From Chondrosia reniformis (Eukaryota > Porifera > Demospongiae > Chondrillida > Chondrillidae): DNA of 64,000 nt. Under the pieces are notes generated by a model. The model did no database searches. It was not told where the DNA came from and was given only the letters and a program-made list of their open reading frames with translations. Every line of letters begins with the position of its first letter. Position 1 is the stretch's first letter. Made by a program: the position numbers and the translations under genes. Location of the stretch: assembly GCA_947172415.1 (NCBI GenBank), contig OX359189.1, positions 5,718,501 to 5,782,500 of the forward strand. Reading direction: 5' to 3'. Positions 47,701 to 60,121 of the stretch are shown here, in pieces.

Positions 47701-50700
47701 CTTAGCCTAATTCTGACCAGTTAAACATTAACTTCTTTCTTCTTTTATGTACGTATATCAATGACTAGGGAATGTTAGTTATGCATACAATTGACAGTCT
47801 ATACAAATGTACAATACTTAGGAAAATGTAATTGGTAAATTTGTACATTTTCTATATTCATACGTACATATTCACTTGTGATTCCAAAGGGAAGTGAATG
47901 CCAATTCAGTTGATATCATTACTTAGTGAAAGTGTTAACGTTTGTTCTATGCATGCTGTATTTAAACATTTCCATGAATTAATCATAAATCATTTAGCGT
48001 TAGGAAACTGGGTTTTCATAAAAATTACTTTTAAAGTTTATTATGTCCAATGTCTTGAATGTTCAAACTGTATAGATACGGATATTTTTTCATATTTATA
48101 TCAAATTACAATGACAACTTGAAAATACATGCCATTTAGATGTAATGCATTTAATGTAGAGGCTAGAGAATGAGAGGGGGGAGAGGAATTGTTGTACTAC
48201 GTACATAAATATTAGGTATATTCCTAGTGAAGTCCTTAATACGTACCTTTAGTAGTGTCTAACTCTACAGACCTTGTTAATATAAACACAATTCATGTTC
48301 ACAAGCAACTACGTACTTAATGTATGCTGTAAAAGCTAACAGCAAGTGCATGTTTAAGTTGTGAAATATTAATATAATGGCAACAGACAGGGTTATTGTG
48401 AACTTTAAATGATAATAGCACGTACTCGTATGCACTGGTGTTTATATTGATATTACTAAAGAGCTAGATGATAAAGTACTTACGGCAGGGCTATCTTTCA
48501 AATCTAAATGTCCTCATGTCCTTAGGCTGATGCAGAATTTTCTAGTCAGTATGGATCAGAGCACGATGACCACAGCACTTATCAAGGAGATTTAGCTGCT
48601 GACTTCAATGAAGACGATGAAGTAGTGTGTCCTATTTGCATTCTAGAGCTAGTTGAAGGTGAAGATGTTGTTATATGTGCCAACTGCCAAAATGAGCTTC
48701 ATCAACATTGCATGGAGATATGTAAGTGGCTATATGAATATGTAATTTAAGTAATAAAAAATAGAGATTTTTAAGATCAAAAGTTGATCTTCAAACTCTG
48801 ACTATTATCATCACTTTACTCTAGTGAAATGATGATGTCTAACTTAACATACAAATCATGATAAAACCTGCAAAGCTGGCACTTCAATGATATTTGTCGT
48901 TTTCTTCATAGGGGCTCTTGAACTGGAAGGACGTGGTGAAAAGGCACAGTGCCCTGTTTGTCGTTCTCATTGGTGTGATGATGCCCAAATCTCTCATTCT
49001 AACTTTTAGTTAGTTTTACATCCAAACAACCTGCCTACGTATGTGTCAGTAATTCATGGAAGTACATTATCTGAATTTGGTCCTTGTAAATTGTAACTAT
49101 ACTTCACAAAAGTGGTACTCTATCATCCTTTTTTTCTTTAATATGTTAGCCATTTCTTTGATAACAATAATGTCCTTTTATCTGAAATTTCATTCAAACT
49201 TAATGTATGTACAAACATATATCCCCCTATGCTTGTATGAGCATGTGTTAAATACTTATATGATTAATTTAAGTAATGTACAGTAGTTTTTATTTTGCTC
49301 AACGCAACAGTCATTATTCTCTCTTTACTCCTCAGCCAAAAGCTACACCAAAGAGGTGATGGAAAAGATGAATTACCAACTGCTTACAGACCAAAACTCA
49401 AATCTGATGCTGTCCGCATAACACTGAGTGAAACTAAAATTGAGGATGCAGACAAGTTGATCAGTGTTTTAAATATGGTGTGTCAGTCTCATTCTGAAAT
49501 GGCTTAGTTTAGGTTATCTTCATTTTGCTGTTTGAGGTTGTAGACGTATAATGTAATGTGAAGCCAGATGGATGGTATTTTGGAATTCTTTTTCTGCACT
49601 TAGACACACTGTACTAGACTGTGATTGATACTTGTGGGAATCATCCCAAATTGTAAATCTAGCAGATATTCATGTGACGGGAATGATATATGCAGTACAT
49701 ACTGTATATAGCTAAATGCGTGTATACATTTATACAGATGTACATTCAGATTACCAAATGTTTCTTTAATGTAGCATCTCCCTAGTTCCTATAATGGTGT
49801 ATTTGGGCGCTCTTGGAAGATAAGAGAATCGTATCTCTTAAAACTCAGAGAGAATGTGGTATCTTTCCTGCTTCCAAAGCCCCATGAGAAAATTGACCTT
49901 ACCCAGTCTCCGTACAAGGATGTTGTGGGAGCATGCCTGAGCATTGTAACATACAGTTGTGCTGACCCTGTCCTCAAAGTATTTCTTGCTGCCCTGGTAT
50001 GTAAGTGGTGTAGTAAACTGTTTATTCAACATGTATATATGTATACATATGTGTGTGTGTGAGTATGAAGGTAATTACCGGAAACATGCCTAGCCAACCA
50101 TATGCCTTTGAGGACCAAAGTTCTTAAAAATAGCAACCACTGATCACCTCCCTGTCATACTAAATGACTATTCAATGAACCTCAGATAGCTGTTTCACCA
50201 TCATTATATGGGTCTCATCTTTGTGCTACACTGTGTTAGTGAAGTTGGGTGACTGCCTTTAACTTATATCCATCACAAGTGAAGCACTTGTGGTTACATA
50301 AAAAGATAATGAGGAGGCTATAGTCTAAACAAGACTAAATGCCCACAATGATAACGTGTGTATGCATGTAATATATACATACGTACGTACGTATGTTGAT
50401 GTAAAGTCACAGTAATTATTTTGCAGTCTCTGTAATCATAGTGAACAACTAAGATATTTGTAATCATTATCTTTCAACGTCATTCAGGAGTTGCTCCGTA
50501 GCCTACTTGGCTGTTTTATCTGTCCAAATGACCAGGAACAAGTTTGGTTGAGAGTTAAACTGAAACCTGCTGTTTCTGTGCTTCTCACTAGATGTACAGA
50601 TGCACAAACGTAAGCTATTTAACTAGGAGCCTCTTCTATAACTTAAAATATATGGTAGAGACTCATTTGCTACATGCGAAAATGATCACAAAATAGATTA

Positions 50701-53700
50701 AGATTTAAACAACAGTTTACCGTAGCATAACCTATAGATTCAACTTGACAATGCCTAAGCATCCAGTTGAATCTATTACTGTGGGTTTTGTGCTATGGTT
50801 AACTTTGGTTTAAGTCTAAATCTATTTTCATGCTAAGCTTATATTATAGTGTAGTCTTCAACTACAAAGGGTTTCTATAACTGTTGACTTGCTAGTAAAA
50901 TCAGCCTCTGTCTTTTCAAGGTACATGTGTGCATACATCTCTCACCTCAAACATTCTGATACTCTACATATGTAGACGAGTTAAAGAATGCTCACTTCAG
51001 TTGCTACTGGATTTATGCCTTGGAAATAACGGCCCTTTCTTTGCTGCTACTCAGTCTGGTGGTTCTAGCAGTACTATTGGAGGGATGGCTTACATATTTT
51101 CAATGCTCTGTGAGGATCCATCTCCACCATTGAAAAATATGTCTCTGTGGTGGTTGGGTAGGCTTGTGCTTCTGGATAAGCTGATTGCCAAGTTTGAACA
51201 ACATTCTGTTTTGTTGCCTTCGTTGTCAGTAGACTTCAATAGAAAGTCACTAGAGAATTCTACTACTGAAAGCACTCATGGAGAGATTTATGTGTTTAAG
51301 AAGCTTTTTAGCTTGAGTAGCACCTCTTCAGAATCATCAGAGTCATCTGATTTGAAGTTTTCAACCCCAATCCTTTCTGGAGGGATGGTCACACCCACAA
51401 CAAGCAATGATTTCTTGCTGATGGCCATAGCTTATGCATGCAAAGCAACCCATGTTCAGAACTATAAGGTCTGTCGCACTGCCAAAAGGATAACTATTAA
51501 AGCAGTTAAATACCTAAGTACCAATCAAGATGTGTTTGATCAAGTAGTAGACTCTGTGTCCAAATGTCTGGGCTCTGTGAGGAAGCAGTGGCTTCGTAAG
51601 GTGGCCAAGATGATGTTGGATGGAAACAGCACACTAAAACCATCTTCTGCCCTACGTGGAATACTAGATGAAGTTACTGATGAAAGGGGACAGATGACAT
51701 CAACTCCAAATTTCAAATCTGGACAGCTGAAACGCGAAGCACAAAAAGGGATTCGTGTCTCAACTAGTGACTTTGATTGCTGTGATGAATCAGCTTCTGA
51801 CATAGAACTGAAACGATCTTCTAAGTCATTTCTACACATTTCCCTAGATGGTGTAGGTAATGAATCATCTCCCCTTCCTACTTTAAATGGGGATGTCAGT
51901 GATCAGAAACTTAAACAGGAATCAATCTCTACATCCTCACAACTTCCTGTGGAACCCTCAACAAATTTGCCCACTAAAAAAGTGAGTGACTACTTTATAA
52001 TGTAGTCATACAGTTAAGGTAGAGTCAGCTAGCTTTACCAGCTATCCAGTGCAATCTTCTAGCTGACACAGGTAGTACTATTTTTGATATACGTACATAT
52101 GGTTCATATTTCTTTAGAATGAAGAAACTGTCAAAGCAGTCAAGGACGATTCACAGGATGCTTTGGATTTGGTTTTTGGATGTTGCAAATCTGTTGAACG
52201 AGAAGAAGATGAAGCCTTGAAGAAACTAATTGATGAATTACCTCCCGAGTATCCTTTGCCTCCTCTGTCTGGAATAGAGCCACCTGGGCCTGAAGCTGTA
52301 ATTTACATGCAACCAGGATCATTAGTAAGCCATTGGATGGATTGAGATTATGACTTGTATATTTTATTGAAATTTGGTACATGAGCATATAGCTTACTAA
52401 CTTACTTCTGGAAAGAGTTAATACATAATTTTGGATTGTGAAATAGTAGTTGGTTGTATAGAAGAACACTAGCCTCAGCTGTAGTAACTGTTATTGTTCA
52501 TTCATTATGTGATACTTGTTTTAGTATAGACAAGATTTACATAGGAGAATGGTATATGGTTTTTAAAATGATATTTTTTGATTTTATTAGGTTGACCAAA
52601 TGGATGGTGACTCAACGAAGATCAGTGAATATGCTGAGGGTACACACTGGTCTAAAGGTCGGGTCATAGGAACAGGGGCTTATTGTACCTGTTTTCTGGC
52701 TCGTGATATGAAATCTGGAACCATAATGGCAGTTAAACAGGTACTTAAGTATGCAATTATGAACATGCTAAACATTGATGTTACTATGTGTTTACAGACA
52801 GGGTAAGAATGCTGTCTTTGGAAATTCTACTATTGGATCTTCATTTGAATGCCATATTCTCTTTGTAGGTATCGTATTGCAGGAATACAAAGGAAGAGGA
52901 AGAAAAGGAGTTAAAAAGACTGCGAGAAGAGGTTGCTATGTTGGGTAGATTGCAGCACCCCAACATTGTGAGATGTTTAGGTGCCACTCAAGTTGAAGGC
53001 CACTTTAACATTTTTGTTGAATGGATGGCAGGTACATACGTACATATTATATATACCCTTCTTGTTATGTATATAGCTTAAAATGTTACCATCTTTGTTA
53101 AAAATATGATACACTCTGGCATACTGTATTTAACTATTACCTAAGTTGCATAAGTTTTAATTTATCAAAGTCTCATCTGTTAGATTGTTTCCATAGACTC
53201 TTATACTTGAAAACAATGGTGATTTAAATTATTGATATTTCTACGTCCTAGTACCAGTTGTTTATTTATTACTTCTGGTGTAGGAGGGTCTTTAGATCGT
53301 ACATTGAGTGACTTTGGAGCATTTGATGAGGCAGTCATTGTCAAATACTTGAAGCAAATCATCTTAGGTGTAGCCTATCTACACGAGAACAGAGTAATAC
53401 ATCGGGATTTAAAGGGTACACACTTGCATACATTATATAAATCAAAATCATAAGTTGTTCTGAAAATACTAATATTAAATTCTACTAATAGGAAGTGTTA
53501 CAGTTATGTTATACGTATGTCCATAACACTGAAGTTTTTTCAAAGGACAAGTCAATTGTCTTTTGATTAATGCAGCTTAATTATCCCATCACCTATTCAG
53601 GACTTGTGAATATAAAATTTCCTACTAGTTCTACCTCTTTTTTTCTTCTGAATGATGTGAATGTAAACATTGCTCTTTTATCATTAGGTTTAAAACCCTG

Positions 53701-55278
53701 GTGCCATCTATAAGTGAATAATATCTAAAGCCAGCCAGTTTAATGGTGCCTGTAGTTCCTAACTCTAATGATTGGTCATGCATATACACAGTGTCAAAAA
53801 GCTGTTCATAGAATGTACGTACCTCAGTCTTGCCTGTCATTGATCCTGTAACAATGTTTACTAATCTTTCACATTGTTTTCTAGCTATTTTAACAGCATT
53901 AGATTTATGCATGTGATTATTATTCATTGACCTTTAGGAGCTAATGTGCTATTGGACTCCACCGGACAGCGTGTGAGACTAGCAGACTTTGGTGCTGCTG
54001 CTAGATTAGCAGCTCAAGTCACTGGAGCTGGGGAGTTTAGGAATGATATGCAAGGAACAGTGGCTTTCATGGCTCCTGAGGTGACTGCTATTGCAGCAAA
54101 TATGGAATAGAGTAATTGTATAAAGATTCATTGCTACGTTGTTTGATAGATAAGTTATTGAGGTTTCCGTGAAACAATCAACTTATTTCTGGACGTATCG
54201 GTCCTTAGACCTTAATCAGCTGAATAATACAAAATCGCGCTGCTACGGAAAGCTCAATAATATATCAATCATGGAATAGAGTACTCAATGTAATAAAGTT
54301 AAATAGCTAGACAAACAGCGATCCATTCATACCCCTGGATTTAGCCTCCCAGTGTCTACACCAGTACTTTTTACCACTTTTCCTCTTGCTTCTGCAAATG
54401 TTTGAATACTTATGTGTATAGATTTGTTTTTTTATAACAAATTTTACATATTTTGTTGCAGTAAAATGTTTTCTTTACCAGTCACTATTCTTTAATTAGT
54501 GTTGGTAGGATTTGGGATGCAGTTCTCACCTTTTCCTCACATATGTAGCCTGCTCATATATGTCCTGTAACTACTGAAATTGTATTGGCCTTTAAATTCT
54601 CATTAATGTAAATTCCACTCTTCAGTTTCCCATCAAACGGATATTTCACTCAGATTAATATTCTCTATGATTGAAATAAATGCTCCCACTACAGGTAGTT
54701 CGTGGTGATCACTATGGTAGGAGGTGTGACATTTGGAGTATTGGTTGTGTAATTATACAGATGGCCACTGGTCAACCTCCCTGGGGATTTTACGATGTGA
54801 CCAATAGTTTTGCCCTTATATACAAGGTAAATAGCATATGTCTACAACATGTGTTAGCAGAAAGAAATTATGTACATACGTATATATATATGTCCATAAT
54901 ACAGTAGATACTTATGCAACTTAACAATCAACATGAACATGTTGAAATATATATGTATACTTTTATTTGATGTAAACAAACTTAAAAACCTTTATGAATT
55001 TCACAGATAGATGAATTAGTATATATATACATATGTACGAACATGTACGTATTACAAATGGGCCATTGTGACTATCCATTCCTGAAGTGTATGCTTGCTC
55101 TTTGAATATTCTAATCTCTTTCCGCCAGATTGCAACAACCAAGGAACCACCTCCAGTTCCAGAGTTTCCAAAAATGCCAGCCTTAAGAGATCTAGCACTT
55201 AGGTGCCTTGAGGTAGAACCAGGAGATAGGCCTCAAGCCAAAGAATTGCTTAAGCATTCTCTTTGGCAAACTTTATAA
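44737..55278 (+). CDS. MAP3K1: MAP3K1 (MEKK1): SWIM, RING, armadillo-like region and kinase domain
   Basis: Nineteen exons: 44737-44822, 45219-45369, 45676-46111, 46300-46577, 46883-46996, 47458-47667, 48526-48721, 48912-48972, 49336-49477, 49775-49996, 50488-50609, 50976-51981, 52118-52324, 52591-52740, 52869-53031, 53284-53415, 53938-54080, 54695-54826 and 55129-55278; 4101 bases, 1366 residues (human 1512). A Ser-rich N-terminus precedes the SWIM zinc finger ([13 protein letters not shown], about 318-330) and the RING ([28 protein letters not shown], about 460-510). An armadillo-like part follows ([20 protein letters not shown]). Kinase 1090-1366: [50 protein letters not shown]; all catalytic residues kept. 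Known role: E3 ligase and MAPK kinase kinase acting on the JNK/ERK paths. SWIM plus RING plus kinase is unique to MAP3K1. Confidence 0.95.
47085..47235. mobile_element. Diverged relative of the 28991-29150 fold-back element
   Basis: Starts with GTAAGGAGCTCTTCTAACTG and CAAACTTATCTTTTGAATGG, like the left flank of the 28991 element, then ACATCTTTTGACTCTTTGAG, and ends with CTCAACAAGTTGAAAGATCT. Arms are still partly complementary. It lies in a MAP3K1 intron. Confidence 0.6.
53631..53927 (-). CDS. Possible antisense open frame inside a MAP3K1 intron
   Basis: A 98-residue open frame fills most of the 522 bp intron between exons 16 and 17, on the opposite strand. Its composition looks protein-like rather than random ([40 protein letters not shown]). 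No family was recognised. It could be an exon of a nested gene, a retrocopy fragment or chance. A GT donor-like site follows at the GKTE residues. Confidence 0.2.
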   Translation of the reverse strand: MNNNHMHKSNAVKIARKQCERLVNIVTGSMTGKTEVRTFYEQLFDTVYMHDQSLELGTTGTIKLAGFRYYSLIDGTRVLNLMIKEQCLHSHHSEEKKR

Positions 55279-56118
55279 ATTGGAACACACATTAAATATT
55301 GTATTTTTGTTTTTTTTTGTATCTATGTATTGAATTCAAATGTGTATATACAGTAACTTATTTTGTCTCTGATATGTGTGAGATTGTATTATAGCTTTGC
55401 AAGTTGCGAAGTGAGGGTTCATGTTTAAAGATTGCATCATGTGCTTGGTCTGGCAATTAATGCTTTCAGTGGAAGATCTAGAGCATTAATTGGTGATCAT
55501 ATCATAACCAGGCAACTGTCCTGGGTTCAATTCCTAGCAATATTTACTTCTTTTGCATTTTCCTCAGAATGGTACATAATTGGGGGTAATTATACGTAGT
55601 TAATTGATTATCACTTCAATTATATAGTCATAGATATACCGAAGTTGGTGCATGAAGTAAATATCTTATATATACAATTAATTTGTTGGTATGCCAAAAA
55701 CGCTTTTCTTCAGCTATAATGTAGATGTATGGCAACTGGATATATCAATAATTATTATGAGGGAGTAGTCTTAATGGGAGCAATATATGTAAGTATATGT
55801 ACATAGGTTCCATATATACACAACAATTTATACATACATGTAATAGAGCACTGCCAAATAAACGATTTGACCAAGAGGTCTTTTTAATGAAACATAGAAA
55901 AGGTGTGACATAAACATAACATTACATAAACATTAGATAGGCAAATACACTCTTCATTATTATATGTATATCTACTGTCACATAACATTTTTAAAAGATA
56001 CACAATATAAGTAAAAAAACACTTTTATTAGTTTTTGAACATTAAAAAGACAGTGAAAGGAAATGTAAACAGAAAAGGCTCTCTGGAAACTGGAGGGTTA
56101 TCCACTTAATGCACAACT
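55279..56118. other. Spacer between convergent MAP3K1 and USF genes
   Basis: Tail-to-tail spacer of 840 bases. It holds the tRNA-like sequence described separately; the remainder is AT-rich with no supported feature. Confidence 0.5.
55440..55540 (+). repeat. tRNA-like remnant (tRNA-derived SINE head or tRNA pseudogene)
   Basis: A Pol III B-box-like GGTTCAATTCC (55524-55534) sits in a T-arm that can pair (CTGGG with CCTAG). Upstream, CAGTGGAAGATCTAGAGCAT resembles a D-arm and A-box of the form CAGTGG..AGAGCAT. No matching acceptor stem was found, so this is not a functional tRNA. Confidence 0.4.
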
Positions 56119-58542
56119 TTATTCTACTTCTGCATCCTTTGTGTTGTCAGACTTTGTAGCCTTTTCAGTGGAAGTGGTTGGAGAATCTCCAAACGAGGGC
56201 AAAAGTGACCGAGACAGATACAAATTTGTGTTGGCCCCTCCTGCTGAAGACTGTGTTGGTGAAACTGAAGAAGCATTCATAGAGGCTCCATTTGAGGCTG
56301 GTGACCCATGAATAAGAGGAGAGTCAGAGCCTAGCGATGAGCTGAGATTTCCACCACCACTTTCATCACTTTTGAGAGATGACTTCAGACCTTGCAAGAT
56401 TAATTGGCTCAGACCTTGCTGACTTGTGGGTGGTTGCATACTAAACTGCTTCAATTGAAAGCGAAGGAATTCATTTTCTTTTTCCAAAATAGTGATTTGT
56501 CCCTGTAGCACCTGCAGAGCATTGTGAGCCTGTTCTTTGTTCTTTACTAATTCACCAAGCTGATTGTTCAAAGCAGTCAACTCTTTGACATATTCTATAC
56601 CTTTCTCCAAAACAAACCCCTTATTAAGACTTGCCTGCAAGACGTAGTACGTATATGTATGTACACAAATTACAACCATATGTACGTATGTAAGAATATA
56701 TGTATGTGAACTTAGCATAGGAAAAACATTAAGAAGTTGTGATGAAGCATGCTATTTGTAATGGGTAAACACCACACATACTTTTCCAGAAGTTGAGCTC
56801 TCCTTTTGACATGCTGGGATCAACTTTGCTAAACTCTTTGTCAGTTCATTTATTCTCTCTCTTCTTCTCCTTTCAACTGTACAAGTAGATATATATACAC
56901 ACTAAAATCTTTCAGCAAAAGTCCTTAAGTGAGCACATGTGTAATAATAAAAATAACAAGGTGGATAATACTAATTTAATCACCCATATCAAATGTAGTC
57001 ATTAGGCTATCCATATAAGGTAAAACTGATAACAAACTGTTTAAATTTAACTGTTTCACAATACAGCTACATGTATATCTAAATACCTTCATTGTGAGAG
57101 GCCTTTCTTTGCATTTCACGATCAGTAACCAACTTTGGACTAGACCTATTCATGTACACAGAATGTCAGTAAAATGAAAGTGTATTATTCTCTTATTAAA
57201 TTAGCACTTATACATAATGTTAGATACCTAAAGCAGCTGCCTATTGAAATACAAATATTCTACCTACTGATCACTTTCTCTTGGTGCTATAGCTCTTGAT
57301 CCTTGTATATACTCAGTTGGCGTTCCTGAAGGTACCATTAGATAAACTGGAGCTGCAAGAATGACAGAAAGAGAATTAATGAAAAACTCCACAATCATGC
57401 AGTTGAAAGGCACTCATTTGAAGAATCTACAGTGCACAGCTTTTATATTCCCAAAAGGTATAGGTGGTACACAGCCCAAACAACTGTAATTGAAGTACAT
57501 GAGCCAGCCAAGTATTCCTTTCTAAACCAACTCAATCGAACAATCATGGTCTTAGTAACATAGGACTAAAACTAGCACAAGAGCCTTGCACTCCATAGTG
57601 CCCAGTAGGTATGAAGGCCAAAAGGGACCAAATCATTGAGTGCCTACTGAAAAACCATGTCTTATATTACTTTGTGAAACATAAGAGGTCGAGATTCTGA
57701 TGATGCTCCCAAATTAAAAGTAGTTTACACCATAAACTGACTGACTGCTTCCTTTTCTATCTATGTAGCTGGTTATTAAGCAATATTATGCGAAATATAT
57801 CACAAAACCTAATTTAAGTAAGACCATTTTCAGCAATTGAAAGTTTCCTCAGGTAAGTCTTCATCAGCAATGAATACAATGAAGACCTCCGGGCTCGCTA
57901 AGCTAATGTTATTCTCAATGAGCACTAAACACAATCCCTATCATCTTTTAAATAACATTACGAAACAATAATGACACGATATTAATACGAACTTAACTGT
58001 TTACCTATAATCGTATGAAAGATATATATAAAATCCATTGCAAACTGCGCTGCAGACTTACCTGATTGATTAGCTTCGGCGTCGGACACTTTTCCACTGT
58101 TAGTCGGCCCGGCCGCTTGGCTCATTTTGGGATTAAATGCCTGTTGCATTTGCATAAGCATTTCAAGAGCGCCACTGATTGCAGCTGGATTTGTCTGAAA
58201 ATTTACCATATTCGATGGCGAGTATATAGAACTGGGCCCATAGGATACGCTGGATTCTTCTGGCGATTCTTCGGAAACTTGAAGAACGTCATGCTTATCC
58301 GATAGAGTCGTAGGGTCCTGCTCTGTTGATATTTCTGTCGTTGGAAGGGATATTTCTGGATCAACTGCGACCTCCTGAACATCTTCATATTCTGCTTTCT
58401 TTGCGCCCGGTACTTCATTATCATCCGAGTCCCTATCGACTCCCCTTTTCACGCCTTTGCCGACCTCTTCAGACATTCGATTCGCAAATTCAAAATAATT
58501 CAAGGCTGAGCGCGGAGTGATGATCTCTTGACAGTCACACAA
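56119..58542 (-). CDS. USF-type bHLH leucine-zipper transcription factor
   Basis: Five exons: 58542-58062, 57352-57268, 57139-57087, 56876-56782 and 56634-56119, giving 409 residues; a second ATG at 58476 (MSEEVGKG) would give 387 and may be the true start. The USF-specific region is recognisable just before the bHLH: VYLMVPSGTPTEYIQGSRAI then APRESDHPKLVTDREMQRK, matching the vertebrate YVMM...RSIAPR segment. The basic region HNEVERRRRERIN has the His-Glu-Arg residues that read CACGTG. Helix 1, loop and helix 2 follow (KLIPACQKESSTSGK, FVLEKGIEYVKELTALN), then a leucine zipper. The Ser/Gly-rich tail after the zipper is longer than in vertebrate USF, which ends soon after. Acts in the nucleus as a dimer on E-boxes; two lie directly upstream of this gene. 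Confidence 0.88.
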
Positions 58543-58584
58543 CAGTCACAAGCTTTCTACAATCACGAGACCGTGCGACTGAAT

Positions 58585-58612
58585 CACGTGTTGCAAGTGG
58601 CTGCTGCACGTG
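58585..58612. promoter_or_regulatory. Two CACGTG E-boxes upstream of the USF gene
   Basis: CACGTG at 58585-58590 and at 58607-58612, about 45-70 bases before the most upstream start codon. USF proteins bind exactly this site, so autoregulation is plausible. The spacing of 22 bases centre to centre is about two DNA turns. No experiment supports this here. Confidence 0.5.
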
Positions 58613-59061
58613 CTACTCTTTAAATCTGATTGGTGTTTTGTAACCACAAAAATGAAGGAAATGGAGGGTAGGGGGTGGGACCACAAGTAATTCGAGTCAA
58701 TAAACACTCATTGGCTAACCTGACTTTTCCTGAGTCAATTCAGCCTAGATTCGGCCTATGATTTCATACAAGAATATTTGGCTAATTCTTAAGCTATTTG
58801 AATGCTTTTTGTTTTAAACTATGGCTTCATATAGCTATAGCTACATACTCTGAAAATCACTTGAAAGAATTAACCAGCCAAGTGACCATGGTCTTACCTT
58901 GTCTGGGAGACAAGTGGTGTTTGAGAATTTTATCCAACTTTGGATGACTGGAAGAATGGTTGGCATTTTTTACTGGGGGCTGCCTACCCTTCATATTATT
59001 TGTGAACACAGTTCATGACCCTGCCTTTTATACTCTTTGGTTAGAATGAAGAGAGCTAATG

Positions 59062-59546
59062 CAGAGATGCCAACCTTTAGAAACCAAAATCAGTGAGAAG
59101 ACAAAATTTTTTGCTTGCTTTGCTCGCAGCATATATACTTCATACATTTTATCATTCATTTGCTGTATACACAGTCAAATCGAATAGATATTTAAAACTC
59201 ATAGATGTTTTCTGATAAACGTTCTCTAAAATTATAAAAGTGAAATCGAATAACAACGGTTTTTCACTTACAGTACCTTATTGCCAAATCGTTTTCTATA
59301 ATCGATTACGGTGACATTTAAATTCGTTGTATACACTATTATTAGTAAAAGTCGGGCGAAATAATTAATATAACGAATGGCTACGTAAAGCTAAGTGGCT
59401 AGAGAGTGTTGAAGTCGAGTATGGAGAGTTAGTGTACCATTTAAAGCTAAGGAATTTCCGTGAGTTTATTTACATGCCCGTGAGAACGTGAGAATGCTGT
59501 CAATTTAGTGAGACTCACGGAAAATACGTGAGAGTTGACATGTCTG
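59062..59546. mobile_element. hAT-like MITE, about 485 bp
   Basis: The left end CAGAGATGCCAACCTTTAG and the complement of the right end, CAGACATGTCAACTCTCACG, form imperfect terminal inverted repeats of the CAGNGATGNC hAT type. CTAATG flanks both sides (just before 59062 and just after 59546), part of the expected 8 bp duplication. The interior GTGAG/CTCAC motifs near both ends are shared. No transposase remains. Confidence 0.6.
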
Positions 59547-59698
59547 CTAATGTGTTGTTGAAATGTGTTCTTTCATGACTCTTCTTCGTTTAGCAATATT
59601 AGATAATGTGTATTGTTCATGATCACGTATTACAAATGCACATCTTTTCACTCTATAAGTTCTCCATTTTTAACTGAATCAAAACAAAACCAAATAGA

Positions 59699-59941
59699 CT
59701 ATTCTTGTTTCATCATCTGATAGCGATCAACTGGTATTAGAGCACAGTTTGTATGAAACCACTTGTTACATAGATCACAAAGTACAGCGAAATGTTGAGC
59801 AAATGCCTGCTGATATAATGGGCAAGCTCCTACCGGCCCAGGCTTGATTTCAATATTGCCAGACAACAATATTAATTTTACAATGAAAACTAAATGTTTA
59901 AATAAGTTCCTTTTGGCTCTTTTTGTTGCTGGACAGACCAA
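59699..59941 (-). mobile_element. Fragment of a CR1/jockey-type LINE ORF with PHD finger and 2A-like peptide
   Basis: The open frame reads FIVKLILLSGNIEIKPGP, then a zinc-finger start (CDLCNKWFHTNCA). A hydrophobic run ending in a GDIExNPGP-like motif followed by a PHD-type finger is the known N-terminal layout of several non-LTR retrotransposon proteins in marine invertebrates, where the motif acts as a 2A peptide-bond skipping sequence. Here the motif is GNIEIKPGP, changed at two key positions, so probably inactive. No reverse transcriptase is nearby, so the copy is a short remnant. Confidence 0.6.
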
Positions 59942-60121
59942 CTTTCAGAGACAACAGCAAATAAGAAGAGGTACCTCAGAGATTCCCCATCCTACTCATC
60001 TCATCATTGAAAATACCGCTGCTGCCTCAGAGCCACTTGTTCCATTCAATGCCACTCCTGTTCCAGGCTTGTCCACTCCTGCTCCTGCCTCAGAGCCACT
60101 TGCTCCATTCAGTACCACTAA

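Noticed and set aside
48912-49008. MAP3K1 ending just after the RING domain
   Set aside because: A GTGTGA donor after the RING cysteines lets the frame continue into exons that match the rest of MAP3K1; a short RING-only isoform cannot be excluded.
55440-55540. Functional tRNA gene
   Set aside because: The B-box and T-arm are present but no acceptor stem pairs, so it is at most a remnant or SINE head.
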